From: JAJTCH01 sp040386195
Lineage (GTDB): Bacteria > Pseudomonadota > Alphaproteobacteria > Rickettsiales > UBA1997
Assembly (NCBI GenBank): GCA_040386195.1
Contig: JAZKFV010000014.1
Coordinates: 1 to 40,639 of the forward strand
Reading direction: 5' to 3'
DNA: 40,639 bases
Part shown: piece by piece, positions 24,943-34,680 of the stretch
How the letters are laid out: each line of letters begins with the position of its first letter
Numbering within the stretch: the stretch's first letter is position 1
Made by a program: the position numbers and the translations under genes
The notes under the pieces: model-generated
What the model was told of the DNA's origin: nothing
The model's input: only the letters and a program-made list of their open reading frames with translations
Database searches by the model: none

Positions 24943-25958
24943 ATAAAATCATTTGGATTTTAAGCGATGATCGCCCCGGAAATTATTCACAAGCCATTGG
25001 TCTTGCTGAAAAATTGGCAGAGCTTTCTTCATTTACAATTCAAATCAAAAAAATCACTTATAATTCTTTTGCCAGATTGCCCAACTTTCTCAAAATTGAC
25101 GGAATATTTGGCATCAATTTGGAATCTAAAACCACTCTTCTCAATCTTGCTGCTACAGAACAAAAACCCAATATAATTATTGGCGCTGGCAGAAAAATTG
25201 CGCCGATTGCCGCTTTTTTGAAAAGTTATTATCAGGCTTTTGCCATTCAAATAATGAATCCGAATTGGAATTTTGCCAAATTTGATTTGGTAGTTTTGCC
25301 CAATCATGATCGAAATTACAAATCAGAAAATATTATTCGCAGCAATGGTTCTTTAACTAGAATTGATAAAAATTTACTTACAGCTGAATATCAAAAATTC
25401 AGCGATTTATTAGAAAAAATTGCTGAGCCAAAAATTGTTTTATTGGTTGGCGGCTCTTCGAAAAAAGGAAAATTTACTGATCAAATTGCTCAGAATTTGG
25501 GTCAAATAATTAGCGCAATTACCAAACAAATGAAAGGTTATCTTTTGGTTTTAAATAGTCGCAGAACTGGCGTAGAAATTACTGAGATTTTGGATCAAAA
25601 TTTATCTTGCCCAAAAACTTTTTTTAAATGGCAGAAGAACAATTGGCAGAATCCTTATTTTGCAGCTTTGCAAGCGGCTGATTTTATTGTGGCAACCGGC
25701 GATTCCATTTCAATGTGCGCCGAAATTTGTTCAATTGGCAAACCGGTTTATATTTTTAATCCGCCAGAAATTTGTTCAGCAAAACATTTAAAATTTCATC
25801 AAGATTTATTTGCACATAATTTTGCTAAAAAATTAACTGCTAAGACCAAAATTTTAGAAAATTATTCACCACAAAAATTAGACGAGACCAAAAGAATTGC
25901 AAAGTTAGTGCTTGAGAAACTGTCTAAAAAAGATTGTAATAATATTTTACGCAAATAA
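24939..25958 (+). CDS. ELM1-family protein (GT-B-like, related to mitochondrial fission ELM1)
   Basis: The N-terminal IWILSDDRPGNYSQAIGLAEKL and the late phrases LVGGSSKKGKFT, NSRRTGVEITE, ADFIVATGDSISMCAEI and KPVYIFNPPEICSAKHLKFHQDLF are characteristic of the DUF1022/ELM1 family, which has a glycosyltransferase B-like fold. Plant ELM1 recruits dynamin for mitochondrial fission; the bacterial role is not known. It is 339 residues, starts in the coaD stop codon and is probably cotranscribed with it. The family is widespread in alphaproteobacteria. Confidence 0.88.
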   Translation: MNKIIWILSDDRPGNYSQAIGLAEKLAELSSFTIQIKKITYNSFARLPNFLKIDGIFGINLESKTTLLNLAATEQKPNIIIGAGRKIAPIAAFLKSYYQAFAIQIMNPNWNFAKFDLVVLPNHDRNYKSENIIRSNGSLTRIDKNLLTAEYQKFSDLLEKIAEPKIVLLVGGSSKKGKFTDQIAQNLGQIISAITKQMKGYLLVLNSRRTGVEITEILDQNLSCPKTFFKWQKNNWQNPYFAALQAADFIVATGDSISMCAEICSIGKPVYIFNPPEICSAKHLKFHQDLFAHNFAKKLTAKTKILENYSPQKLDETKRIAKLVLEKLSKKDCNNILRK

Positions 25959-25999
25959 ACTTTTTTTTCGCATTCCGCTTTGCAACAAACCATCCAAAT

Positions 26000-28900
26000 T
26001 TGCTAAAATCAATCCTGCCAATCCAGATTAAATCTCTTAAAAACATTTTGGGTAAATGCCTTTTGCTGTCTTTGTTGCTTTTTTCTTATTCTTCCTGCAC
26101 TGATCAAGGCTGTATTGAGGCTGATGATTTTGGTGAATATGAACAACAAATCTTAACTATTCCCGCCAATGCGCTTGGCGAAAGCTGCGATTATCATCCT
26201 GACCAACCTTTAGATTCGGTTGATCAAGGTGCGGGATTAAAAGTTTGCTTCACTTCCGGCACCATTCAAATTGTTGATGAGCAAGGCATATCGCATAGTA
26301 GCCCAACCGGATGTAGCGGCTTTGATGATTCAGTGACTAAAAATATTTGCGTGGAACAATGTCGCCAATCTTGCATCAATCAAAACAGTGCCGATTCTTC
26401 AGGAGCCGAACCGGATTGGGTTGCAACTTCTCCAAAACAATCCGGGCAAAATATTGGCGTTAGCATCACACCAGGTTCAGAAATTTATATCCGCGCTATT
26501 GGCAGCGTGGTTTTGGGTGGTGATAAATCAAAACCAATTTTCACCAGATCAACTGAGAACAGCTTACAATCTAAACAAAATGATTTTAGCGGTTCATTCG
26601 TTGATCTTAAAGCTGGCGTTTCTAAAGATGTAAAATTTAGTGGTAGATGGGCTAACGGCAGCAGCAATTTTGGTGGCGATATTAATTCCACCACCCCCAG
26701 TGAAAAATCGGCAGCTTTTAATGGCGCCAGACGTTTAGTTGCTTATGTCATTCCTGCGCCTGGCGGTTATGGTTTTGACACTTCAGCAACTTCAGAATTT
26801 GCCGGCACCAGAGGCACACCTCTTTTTGCTGATGATCGATTATGGGCTTGTTCATATATCAATGCCGAACTTAAACAATCATCTTGTCAAAGCCTGCCCT
26901 ATAACGCCGCTAATGGCTACGCCAATACTAACGACACCATTGCTCAAACTTATTACAAAATTAGCTCAGCCGAAAAATCTGCTAATTTAGGTAAAATTGG
27001 CGGAATGATTCGTTTTGTTAATGATGGTTTAGAAGCTTTAAGTGTTGATCCGTTTGCAATTAGCGGCACAGTTTGTAATCCAACTTGCAGCCCTCTTCCC
27101 AGCGGCGTGGTTGGCGGCATGGTGGGTGATTTAAATTCTTCAACTCCAGCATCAATTCAAAATAACCAAACTTATGCGGTGCGAGTTTTGCTAAAAAATC
27201 TGGGCTCGGGAACTAATAGTGATAATTGCAGCTTGGGCACAGCCGTTGGAACTTCCGCCTTATCAGCAACAATATCTTATGTTGATGCTAACGGAAATAA
27301 TGCTACTTTGCCGGCACAAAATATTGCGACCAATAAAATCAGCTGGAGCACTAATGATATTATTCTAGAACCTGGAGATACATTAACTTTTGCCAATAAC
27401 AGCGCCAGCTTTGGCGGCGCAAATTGTGGTCAAGTCACCGCTTATCGCCTGAATAAATTACAAGATATTGTTATTGAAAAATCCGGCTTTGTCAGCTTCA
27501 CCAGATTAGCAACATCTGGCAGTAGCGGCAATTGCACTTTAAATGGTCGCATTATTAATCCCGCCGGCAGCAGAATTGATGATCCTAGCAATGATTTTGA
27601 CAATGATTTTTATGAATATGATTCTTTTGCAATCACTAATTCAATTGATCCAATCAGCAATTTAAGTGTTCCAATTTCCAACTCTACAATCAGCAGCACT
27701 CCTTTTAACAAAACTTGGTCGAGCAAAGTTTTTGTGCGCAAAGGTCAAATGATTCGCCTTGATCCAAGCAGCTGGAACGGCTCTTGGGTAACAGGATCGG
27801 GCGGCACAAGGCAATGCGGCATTGGCATGGCTATGAAAGTTGGCGGCATTGATATGACAACTGGCAAAATTGATGAAAGACCAGCCTTGCTCTGCAAAGG
27901 AGTTGCCACAGATCAAATTCCCAATCCTTTATGCAAACTCGGCGCCGACGGCACTTGCCAAGAATATTCTGAAGATTGTAACTACGATCCAATTACTAGG
28001 GCACCAAAAAACCCAGACAAATTTTGCCCGATTGAATCTTGTCAAGAAAACTTTACTTGCACATCATCTGGCTCAAGCTGTAGCTGTGACTCTTCCAATC
28101 CGTTAGTCACCTTCGCAACTTGTAATGCTTGCAAAGCCGCCAAATTTGCTGCCGGCAACCAACCGACAAAAATTCCTCTTACTTTAGATCAATGTTATGA
28201 TTTAGAAAATTATAAAGGCAAAGTTAGTAATATTCCCAGTGCAACTGGCTTCACAATTGAGCAGCTGAGCGATGCGGGTATTGCCAAAGGCGCTAAAAAA
28301 TTAGCAACTTTCAACGGTTCATATGGCAATTTTGAAAACTTTAATGACACCGGCACTACAGAATCAACAACTTATAGCAACAACAAAATTTATCATCTGA
28401 GTCAGCAGCTTTATTCTGAAGTTGATGGTCGGTTGTTGTTTTTATTAATTGACAATAATTCTTTTGATCAAAATTTACTCACCGCTTACGACAATAATGG
28501 CGGCAGCGGCTCTTCATATAATGGTTTAAACGGCTATAAAATTGACTTATCCGGTCAGCAAGAATTTAAAAATGGTCAATGGCTAGAAGCAATTTTGTGT
28601 CAAGAAATTGACGGTGGTAATAGCTGCTCTTCTTTTGAAATGCCAACTCAGGTTGATGGACAACCAAATATTATCAAAGTCTTAGACCCAGACACAGCCG
28701 GCAACGATCCGCAAGTGGTCAGCTATTATCAATTCGATCCTTATGGCAGCATATTAAGAATTAACAATCCGAACGCCACCGGCTATGATCCCGATTCCAA
28801 CTCTTTATCCCTAACTACTCAGGGAGATAATTTTTATCGCCATAGCTATGACGGAACTTCAAACGCCATCAATGCTGATAATAGCGACAGCGCCAAATCT

Positions 28901-31459
28901 AAACGACTCTCTAATTTAAGAATTTCTTTTAAAATTAAGGATTCGGATGTTCCTAATTGCGATGTAGACAATCCGGTGCTTGGTCAAACCAGCTGTAGTT
29001 CTGACAATTGCGGCGTGGTAGTTGAAAATCGTTTTTATGATTCATCAACTATTGGCAATGTCAACCAAATTTGTGGCGCAGACACCCGCATTGGCACCGG
29101 CACTACTGATTGCAAAAAACAATTTTTCTGCGCTAATAAATATTATAATAATAGCGGGCAATATCAGGTGGTGGTTAAAGTTGAAAATAAAAACGCCAAT
29201 ATTTCTGATATCGTCAATCAAGTCGTCTCTCCAGTCATTGAAATTATGGATGGCAAAGCTGATGGCAGCACCATTGGTCAAGCTGAAAGAGTTTATAAAC
29301 AAATTGTTGGCGATGCCAGATTTCAAGCCATTGTGCAGCTAATGGTGATTTTGATGATTACCTTCTACGGCGTTGGTTATTTGATGGGAGTTAGTGAGTT
29401 TTCCCAAGGAGAAATTGTCAGCAGAATTATTAAAATTGGCGTGATTTATCTATTCATCAGCCCACAAGGTTGGGAATGGTTTGATAAATTCTTTGTCAAT
29501 TTCTTTAAACACGGAACTGATTACGTAACCTTTTTAATGGCCAGCGCTTTTGATCGCTCGGCAGAATTAAAAACCGCCATTGCCAGCAATGATTTTTATG
29601 ACAAATCAATTCTCTTTAGCGGCATTGATAGAGTATTTGGAATGTTCTTCTCGTCAGCAGTGCAAAAGAAAATTTCCGCCCTTTTATTTGCCAGCATCTT
29701 CGGGCCAGTTTATCTTTACATAATCTATTTAAGCTTTTTCCTTTATGTCTACGCCGTTGCCAACGCTGTCTTGCTCTATTTAACCGCGCAAGTTTTCATC
29801 TCCATTCTCTTTGTTTTGGGTCCGTTGTTTTTCATTATGCTCTTATTTAATCAAACCAAAGATATGTTTGATAAATGGCTCAGCGAGTTAATTGGCTTCT
29901 CCCTACAACAAATTTTCTTACTCACCACCCTCGCCTTCTTCAATATGATGATGTTTGAAATCATCAAAATGGCTTTGGGTTATCGCATTTGTTGGGATGA
30001 TGTTTGGGTCATTAATATTTATATCACCAGAATCAAATTACTTTCTTTTTGGACCATCGCCTCAATGCCATCAAGACTCAGCCTGCAATCCGACATTGGC
30101 AATATTGGTAATCCTGAAGGAATTCCGTCATTATTTTCAATTCTCTTTATCTATGTCATCGCCTCATTGATGCATAAATTTATTGATTTTATGACCAATC
30201 TTGGTGCTTCAATTGGCGGCTCGTTAAAAGCCACCGCAATGGGTGCCGGAATTAAAGCGGCAGGCAACGCGGCGATGAAAAATGCTAAAAAGATTTATCA
30301 AGATGGTTTTGACGGCAAAGGCGGAATTGGCAGCAAAATTGACGGTGCCACTCAATCAGTCGATCGCGCTTTATTTGATTCAGGCAAAAAAGCCGACAAA
30401 GATCGTAAGGACAAAAAAGATCAAGCCAATAAAGATCGCACCAATAGAAGTGCTTTAAGCAAAGCCGGCGATGACGCAATCAAAGCTTTTAAAGATAATC
30501 CAGCTAACGCTTTAGCACTTAAAAATGCTAGTCCGGAAGAACAAAATAAAATGCTTCAAGCGCATCGCAATCAAAAAATGAAGGAGAAAGGCGAAGAGCT
30601 AGGCTTAGACGGCAAAACCATTAAACGTTTGATGGAACAAAAAGCCAGCTTTGGCGGCGATGATCTTCTCGATGCTGCCAAAAATGCCTGGAAGGATCGC
30701 GATATTAGAAACAAAAATCTTGCCGAAAAAGATGCGAATGTCAAACTTTCCGGCTCGCAATTAAGAAATGCAATGAAGGCAGCTAAACCAGAGCAAAAAG
30801 CCGAATTAGCCAAAGCTGCGAATGAGGGCGAATTGCAAGTTAAAGTTGGCTTAAAAGACAAAGCCAAACAAAGTTGGGATAATCAATCTTACGGCAAAGC
30901 TGCTGTGCAAGGCTTGGGCGCCGGCGTTGCTGCGGTTGCCAGCCCAGTTGCTAAAGTTGCGGCTGCACCTTTCAAAGCTGCTAAAGCCGCCGCCAAAGCC
31001 GGAGTTCAAAAAATGAAAGAAGTTGCCGGCAAATCATCTTATGATAAAGCCCGCGATGATTTAGTTGAAAAAGGCGAAATAGGCGATAGCAAATATGGCA
31101 CTGGCTGGGCGGCAAGCAAGGAAGACAAAGCAAAAATTAGAGGACGGATGAAAGAAAGAAGCGCAGAAAAATCAATTCAAAGCACAAAGGTTAGCAAAGA
31201 AACTGCTAATTTCGTCGCCCGTGAAACTGGCGGCACAGCAGTAAGCAGATTAGACAGAAACTCTGAATATCAATCCAAACTAAAAGAAGAATTAACCTCA
31301 GCGCAAGAAACTATTGATTCTGGCGGCAGTTCTGACGAAATGAAAAACGCTCAAGCTAAAGTTAAAAAACTTGAAAAAGTCTTAAAGAATGTTGATAAAA
31401 AAGTTAATAAATTATCCGCCCAAAATAATCCTGGCGAAAGCGAATCTGATGATGAGTAA
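26000..31459 (+). CDS. virB6: Giant VirB6/TrbL-family type IV secretion protein (1819 residues)
   Basis: VirB6 is a polytopic inner-membrane part of the type IV secretion channel. The start is TTG at 26000; no in-frame ATG precedes the hydrophobic leader (LLLSLLLFSYSSC), and the following CTDQGCIEADDFGEYE resembles the conserved start of rickettsial VirB6-like proteins. A long periplasmic part (about 35-1105) is rich in Ser, Asn and Gly, with a Cys cluster at about 631-710. About six membrane helices lie at 1110-1410 (QLMVILMITFYGVGYLMG, then LYIIYLSFFLYVYAVA, VLGPLFFIMLLFNQTKDMFDKW). The last 400 residues are a Lys/Ala/Asp-rich cytoplasmic tail. It is several times larger than the Agrobacterium VirB6. 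No other virB gene is in the window. Confidence 0.9.
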   Translation: MLKSILPIQIKSLKNILGKCLLLSLLLFSYSSCTDQGCIEADDFGEYEQQILTIPANALGESCDYHPDQPLDSVDQGAGLKVCFTSGTIQIVDEQGISHSSPTGCSGFDDSVTKNICVEQCRQSCINQNSADSSGAEPDWVATSPKQSGQNIGVSITPGSEIYIRAIGSVVLGGDKSKPIFTRSTENSLQSKQNDFSGSFVDLKAGVSKDVKFSGRWANGSSNFGGDINSTTPSEKSAAFNGARRLVAYVIPAPGGYGFDTSATSEFAGTRGTPLFADDRLWACSYINAELKQSSCQSLPYNAANGYANTNDTIAQTYYKISSAEKSANLGKIGGMIRFVNDGLEALSVDPFAISGTVCNPTCSPLPSGVVGGMVGDLNSSTPASIQNNQTYAVRVLLKNLGSGTNSDNCSLGTAVGTSALSATISYVDANGNNATLPAQNIATNKISWSTNDIILEPGDTLTFANNSASFGGANCGQVTAYRLNKLQDIVIEKSGFVSFTRLATSGSSGNCTLNGRIINPAGSRIDDPSNDFDNDFYEYDSFAITNSIDPISNLSVPISNSTISSTPFNKTWSSKVFVRKGQMIRLDPSSWNGSWVTGSGGTRQCGIGMAMKVGGIDMTTGKIDERPALLCKGVATDQIPNPLCKLGADGTCQEYSEDCNYDPITRAPKNPDKFCPIESCQENFTCTSSGSSCSCDSSNPLVTFATCNACKAAKFAAGNQPTKIPLTLDQCYDLENYKGKVSNIPSATGFTIEQLSDAGIAKGAKKLATFNGSYGNFENFNDTGTTESTTYSNNKIYHLSQQLYSEVDGRLLFLLIDNNSFDQNLLTAYDNNGGSGSSYNGLNGYKIDLSGQQEFKNGQWLEAILCQEIDGGNSCSSFEMPTQVDGQPNIIKVLDPDTAGNDPQVVSYYQFDPYGSILRINNPNATGYDPDSNSLSLTTQGDNFYRHSYDGTSNAINADNSDSAKSKRLSNLRISFKIKDSDVPNCDVDNPVLGQTSCSSDNCGVVVENRFYDSSTIGNVNQICGADTRIGTGTTDCKKQFFCANKYYNNSGQYQVVVKVENKNANISDIVNQVVSPVIEIMDGKADGSTIGQAERVYKQIVGDARFQAIVQLMVILMITFYGVGYLMGVSEFSQGEIVSRIIKIGVIYLFISPQGWEWFDKFFVNFFKHGTDYVTFLMASAFDRSAELKTAIASNDFYDKSILFSGIDRVFGMFFSSAVQKKISALLFASIFGPVYLYIIYLSFFLYVYAVANAVLLYLTAQVFISILFVLGPLFFIMLLFNQTKDMFDKWLSELIGFSLQQIFLLTTLAFFNMMMFEIIKMALGYRICWDDVWVINIYITRIKLLSFWTIASMPSRLSLQSDIGNIGNPEGIPSLFSILFIYVIASLMHKFIDFMTNLGASIGGSLKATAMGAGIKAAGNAAMKNAKKIYQDGFDGKGGIGSKIDGATQSVDRALFDSGKKADKDRKDKKDQANKDRTNRSALSKAGDDAIKAFKDNPANALALKNASPEEQNKMLQAHRNQKMKEKGEELGLDGKTIKRLMEQKASFGGDDLLDAAKNAWKDRDIRNKNLAEKDANVKLSGSQLRNAMKAAKPEQKAELAKAANEGELQVKVGLKDKAKQSWDNQSYGKAAVQGLGAGVAAVASPVAKVAAAPFKAAKAAAKAGVQKMKEVAGKSSYDKARDDLVEKGEIGDSKYGTGWAASKEDKAKIRGRMKERSAEKSIQSTKVSKETANFVARETGGTAVSRLDRNSEYQSKLKEELTSAQETIDSGGSSDEMKNAQAKVKKLEKVLKNVDKKVNKLSAQNNPGESESDDE

Positions 31460-31468
31460 ACTTAAATA

Positions 31469-31496
31469 TTGAAATTATTAAGCCCGTTTATATAAT
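31469..31496 (+). promoter_or_regulatory. Sigma-70 promoter of sucA
   Basis: TTGAAA (31469-31474) and a consensus TATAAT (31491-31496) are 16 bases apart, 42 bases upstream of the sucA ATG. They fall in the 78-base gap after virB6, indicating that sucA starts its own transcript. Confidence 0.65.
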
Positions 31497-31537
31497 TCGC
31501 GCCCGCCAAATTGTTATCGATCTTTTAATCTCATTTT

Positions 31538-34396
31538 ATGAATCAAAAACTATTCAACTCTGCTGCTTTATTCAGCGGCAACCTAACTTTTATCCAAGAA
31601 TTATTTTCTAAATATCTAAACGATAAAAATTCAGTAGATCAGGATTGGCAAGCTTTCTTCGCTGATAATTTTGATGATCTGAACGCCATTTTAAAAGACA
31701 ATCAAGGCGCCAGCTGGGCAAATCGTAGTTTAAAAGTTGTTGGCAGTGAAGATTTTGATATTTCTTCAGTTGCCAAAAAGGAAGTTAAAAAAGATTTAAA
31801 AGCGCCAAACGCTGCTTCTGCTCCAGCAAATAATCCACTTTTATCGGTGCAAGTTGGCAATTTAATTTTAGCTTATAAAAGATTTGGTCATTTAGCCGCC
31901 AACCTTGATCCGCTTGGTTTAATGCCTAAAAGATCAGTTCCAGAATTAACTTTGGAATTTCACAATATCAGCGCCAATGATTTAAATCAGGAAGTTGAAC
32001 TTTCTGGTTTGCTTGGTCTGAAAAAAGCCAAAATTTCTGATATTATTGCCAAATTAAATCACATCTACAAAAACACTATCGGCTCACAATTCACCTATAT
32101 CAACGACACAAAAATTAAAGATTGGCTTGCAACTGAAGTTGAAAATGCCATTTCAACTCCTTTAAGCCCAGCTGAAAAAATTAAAATTTTAAAAGAAATT
32201 ATTAGAACTGAAAGATTTGAGCAATTCCTCCACAAAAGATTTCCAGGTGCCAAAAGATTCTCAGTTGAAGGTGGCGATTCTTCAATAAATGCTATTGAAA
32301 AAATTATTGATGTTGCAGGCAAAAGCGGTGTGAAAAAAATCATGCTCGGCATGGCGCATCGCGGGCGTTTGAACGTTCTCACCGGCGTGATGGGCAAACC
32401 TTACAGCCAAATTCTAGCCGAATTTCAAGGCACTCCAGGAATTTCTGCCGATTTAACTAAATCTGGCGACGTTAAATATCATATGGGCTATTCTTCTTCG
32501 CGAAATATTGATGGCAAAAAAGTTGATTTATCTTTGGCGTTCAACCCTTCACATTTAGAAGCAGTCAATCCAGTTGTTGCCGGCCGTGTTCGCGCTACTC
32601 AAGATATTTATCAAGACCAAACTAGATCTCAAGCTTTAGCACTTTTAATTCACGGCGATGCCGCTTTTGCTGGTCAAGGCAGCGTGGCGGAAGCTTTGAT
32701 GATGAGCGGAATTAAAGGTTATGATGTTGGTGGAATTTTGCATTTAATCATCAACAACCAAATTGGCTTCACCGCCAATCCCGAGGATTCTAGAAGCACA
32801 ACTTACGCTTCCGATTTAGCCAAAGGCATTGACGCGCCAATCTTCCACGTTAATGGTGACGATGTTGAAGCAGTAGTTAGAGTTGCCGAAATTATCACTA
32901 AATATCGCCAGATTTTCAAAAAAGATATTGTTATGGATTTGATTTGCTATCGCAAATATGGCCATAATGAAGGCGACGAACCGCTTTACACTCAACCAAT
33001 TATGTATGGCAAAATTAAAAATCATCCAAGCTTAGAGACAATTTATTCTAACCAATTAATCGCTGAAGGCGCAATTTCTGAGGCCCAATATCAGAAATTA
33101 GTTGACGAATTTAATAATTATTTGAGCAAAGAATTTGATTTAGCGCCAAATTTTAAAGCCAAAGATGGTGATTGGCTCAAAGGTGATTGGAGACATATTT
33201 TAGCCAATGATAGCAGCATTCCTCAAACCAAAGTTCCAGCTAAAAAACTACAAGAATTAGCTAAAAAAATTAATCAAATTCCAGCCAGTTTTAATGCTAA
33301 TCCCAAAATTGCTAAACAATTAGAAGATCGCCAAAAAGCAGTTGCAGCTGGCGTTGATATTGATTGGGGAAATGGTGAAGCTTTGGCTTTTGCCACTTTG
33401 CTTAATGAAGGATTTCCAATTCGCATCACCGGTCAAGATTCTGGTCGCGGCACTTTCTCACATCGTCACTCAGTTTTGCATGATGCGGTTAATGGCGGTG
33501 AATATTTGCCTTTGAATAATTTGGCAAAAGATTCTGTAAAATACGAAGTTCACGATAGTTTTCTTTCTGAATTAGCGGTGCTTGGTTTTGAATATGGCTA
33601 TTCGCTGGCAATGCCTAATTCATTAACAATTTGGGAAGCGCAATTTGGCGATTTTGCCAATGGCGCCCAAGTTATGTTCGACCAATTTATTGCTTCTAGT
33701 GAAGTTAAATGGCTACGCAAATCCGGCTTAGTTTGTCTATTGCCGCACGGCTATGAAGGACAAGGCCCAGAACATTCCTCCGCAAGGTTGGAACGCTTCT
33801 TACAAATGTGCGCCAACGATAATATGCGCGTGGTTAACATTACCACTCCAGCAAATTTCTTCCATTGTTTGCGCCGCCAAATTCATTCAAAAGATCGCAA
33901 ACCTTTGATTGTAATGTCACCAAAATCTTTGCTGCGTCATAAATTAGCAGTTTCAAAATTGGCTGATTTTTCTGAACTAAATTTCCAAACTGTAATTGGC
34001 GAAACTGAAAAATTAGTTGCTGACGATAAAGTTAAAAAAGTTGTTTTGAGCGCCGGCAAAGTTTACTACGATTTATTGCAAGCTCGAACTGATAAAAAAA
34101 TCAACGATATTGCTTTAGTCAGAGTTGAGCAAATTTATCCTTTCCCAGCTAATGAATTAAAAGCTGTGCTCAAAAAATATAAAAATGCCGAAATTGTTTG
34201 GTGCCAAGAAGAGCCAAAAAATATGGGTTCATGGCATTTTGTTAATGAACTTTTGGAAGAAGTTTTAGTTGAAATTAAAGCCAAAACTTCACGCGCCAAA
34301 TACGCCGGCAGAGTTGCCTGCGCTTCTCCAGCAACTGGTTATGGCAGTTATCACGCCAGAGAACAAAAGGAATTGGTTGAAGAAGCTTTGAAGTAA
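31538..34396 (+). CDS. sucA: 2-oxoglutarate dehydrogenase E1 component SucA
   Basis: SucA is the thiamine-diphosphate enzyme that decarboxylates 2-oxoglutarate in the TCA cycle. The N-terminal region (NSAALFSGNLTFIQELFSKY) that binds the E2 core is present. FPGAKRFSVEGGDS, HRGRLNVL, DAAFAGQGSVAEALMMS, NQIGFTANP, DLICYRKYGHNEGDEP and GQDSGRGTFSHRHSVLHD define the ThDP-binding and transketolase domains. The C-terminus has MSPKSLLRHKLA. The 952-residue length is typical. It is separated from sucB by two small genes, unlike the direct sucAB order of most proteobacteria. Confidence 0.97.
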   Translation: MNQKLFNSAALFSGNLTFIQELFSKYLNDKNSVDQDWQAFFADNFDDLNAILKDNQGASWANRSLKVVGSEDFDISSVAKKEVKKDLKAPNAASAPANNPLLSVQVGNLILAYKRFGHLAANLDPLGLMPKRSVPELTLEFHNISANDLNQEVELSGLLGLKKAKISDIIAKLNHIYKNTIGSQFTYINDTKIKDWLATEVENAISTPLSPAEKIKILKEIIRTERFEQFLHKRFPGAKRFSVEGGDSSINAIEKIIDVAGKSGVKKIMLGMAHRGRLNVLTGVMGKPYSQILAEFQGTPGISADLTKSGDVKYHMGYSSSRNIDGKKVDLSLAFNPSHLEAVNPVVAGRVRATQDIYQDQTRSQALALLIHGDAAFAGQGSVAEALMMSGIKGYDVGGILHLIINNQIGFTANPEDSRSTTYASDLAKGIDAPIFHVNGDDVEAVVRVAEIITKYRQIFKKDIVMDLICYRKYGHNEGDEPLYTQPIMYGKIKNHPSLETIYSNQLIAEGAISEAQYQKLVDEFNNYLSKEFDLAPNFKAKDGDWLKGDWRHILANDSSIPQTKVPAKKLQELAKKINQIPASFNANPKIAKQLEDRQKAVAAGVDIDWGNGEALAFATLLNEGFPIRITGQDSGRGTFSHRHSVLHDAVNGGEYLPLNNLAKDSVKYEVHDSFLSELAVLGFEYGYSLAMPNSLTIWEAQFGDFANGAQVMFDQFIASSEVKWLRKSGLVCLLPHGYEGQGPEHSSARLERFLQMCANDNMRVVNITTPANFFHCLRRQIHSKDRKPLIVMSPKSLLRHKLAVSKLADFSELNFQTVIGETEKLVADDKVKKVVLSAGKVYYDLLQARTDKKINDIALVRVEQIYPFPANELKAVLKKYKNAEIVWCQEEPKNMGSWHFVNELLEEVLVEIKAKTSRAKYAGRVACASPATGYGSYHAREQKELVEEALK

Positions 34397-34399
34397 TTA

Positions 34400-34423
34400 C
34401 ATTCTCGACTAGATCGGGGATCC
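34400..34423. repeat. Short palindromic repeat after sucA
   Basis: CATTCTCGACTAGATCGGGG followed by ATCC contains a small stem (CTCGA with TCGGG, loop CTAGA). It closely resembles the widespread repeat CATTCCCGACTTGATCGGGA found between genes in many genomes. It may also attenuate transcription out of sucA, but no T-run follows. Confidence 0.45.
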
Positions 34424-34452
34424 AAAAAACATATTTAATCACCACTTAAATT

Positions 34453-34680
34453 ATGACCAAAGATAGATTGAAAGAAGAAATTGGATTGTTTAAACTGCTG
34501 ATGACAATTGCCATGGCAGTCTTGACATCAATGATTAGCTGGTTTTGGAATAATTATCGAACTGCTTCTATATCAGATATAACAATCATCATTCTCTCTG
34601 CGGGAATATTCTCCGCTATAATATTTTTTATTTTTATTAAAATTGACCACAAAATTAAGGAGCTAGATTATTATGACTGA
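34453..34680 (+). CDS. Small membrane protein, two transmembrane segments
   Basis: I do not recognise this 75-residue protein. It has a polar N-terminus, a first membrane segment (about LLMTIAMAVLTSMISWFW, 15-32), a short loop (NNYRTASIS) and a second segment (ITIIILSAGIFSAIIFFIFI, 43-62), ending in a charged tail KIDHKIKELDYYD. It lies between sucA and sucB and its stop overlaps the start of the next small gene by 8 bases. The consistent membrane topology and coupling support it as a real gene. Confidence 0.65.
   Translation: MTKDRLKEEIGLFKLLMTIAMAVLTSMISWFWNNYRTASISDITIIILSAGIFSAIIFFIFIKIDHKIKELDYYD
34657..34662 (+). promoter_or_regulatory. Shine-Dalgarno site of the 46-residue gene
   Basis: AAGGAG lies 10 bases before the ATG at 34673. 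Most genes in this window have weak or no recognisable ribosome-binding site, so this strong match supports the short gene that follows. Confidence 0.6.

Noticed and set aside
26000..26110. Lipoprotein signal in the VirB6 leader
   Set aside because: The residues before the candidate Cys (FSYSSC) fit a lipobox poorly; an ordinary leader or membrane anchor is equally likely.
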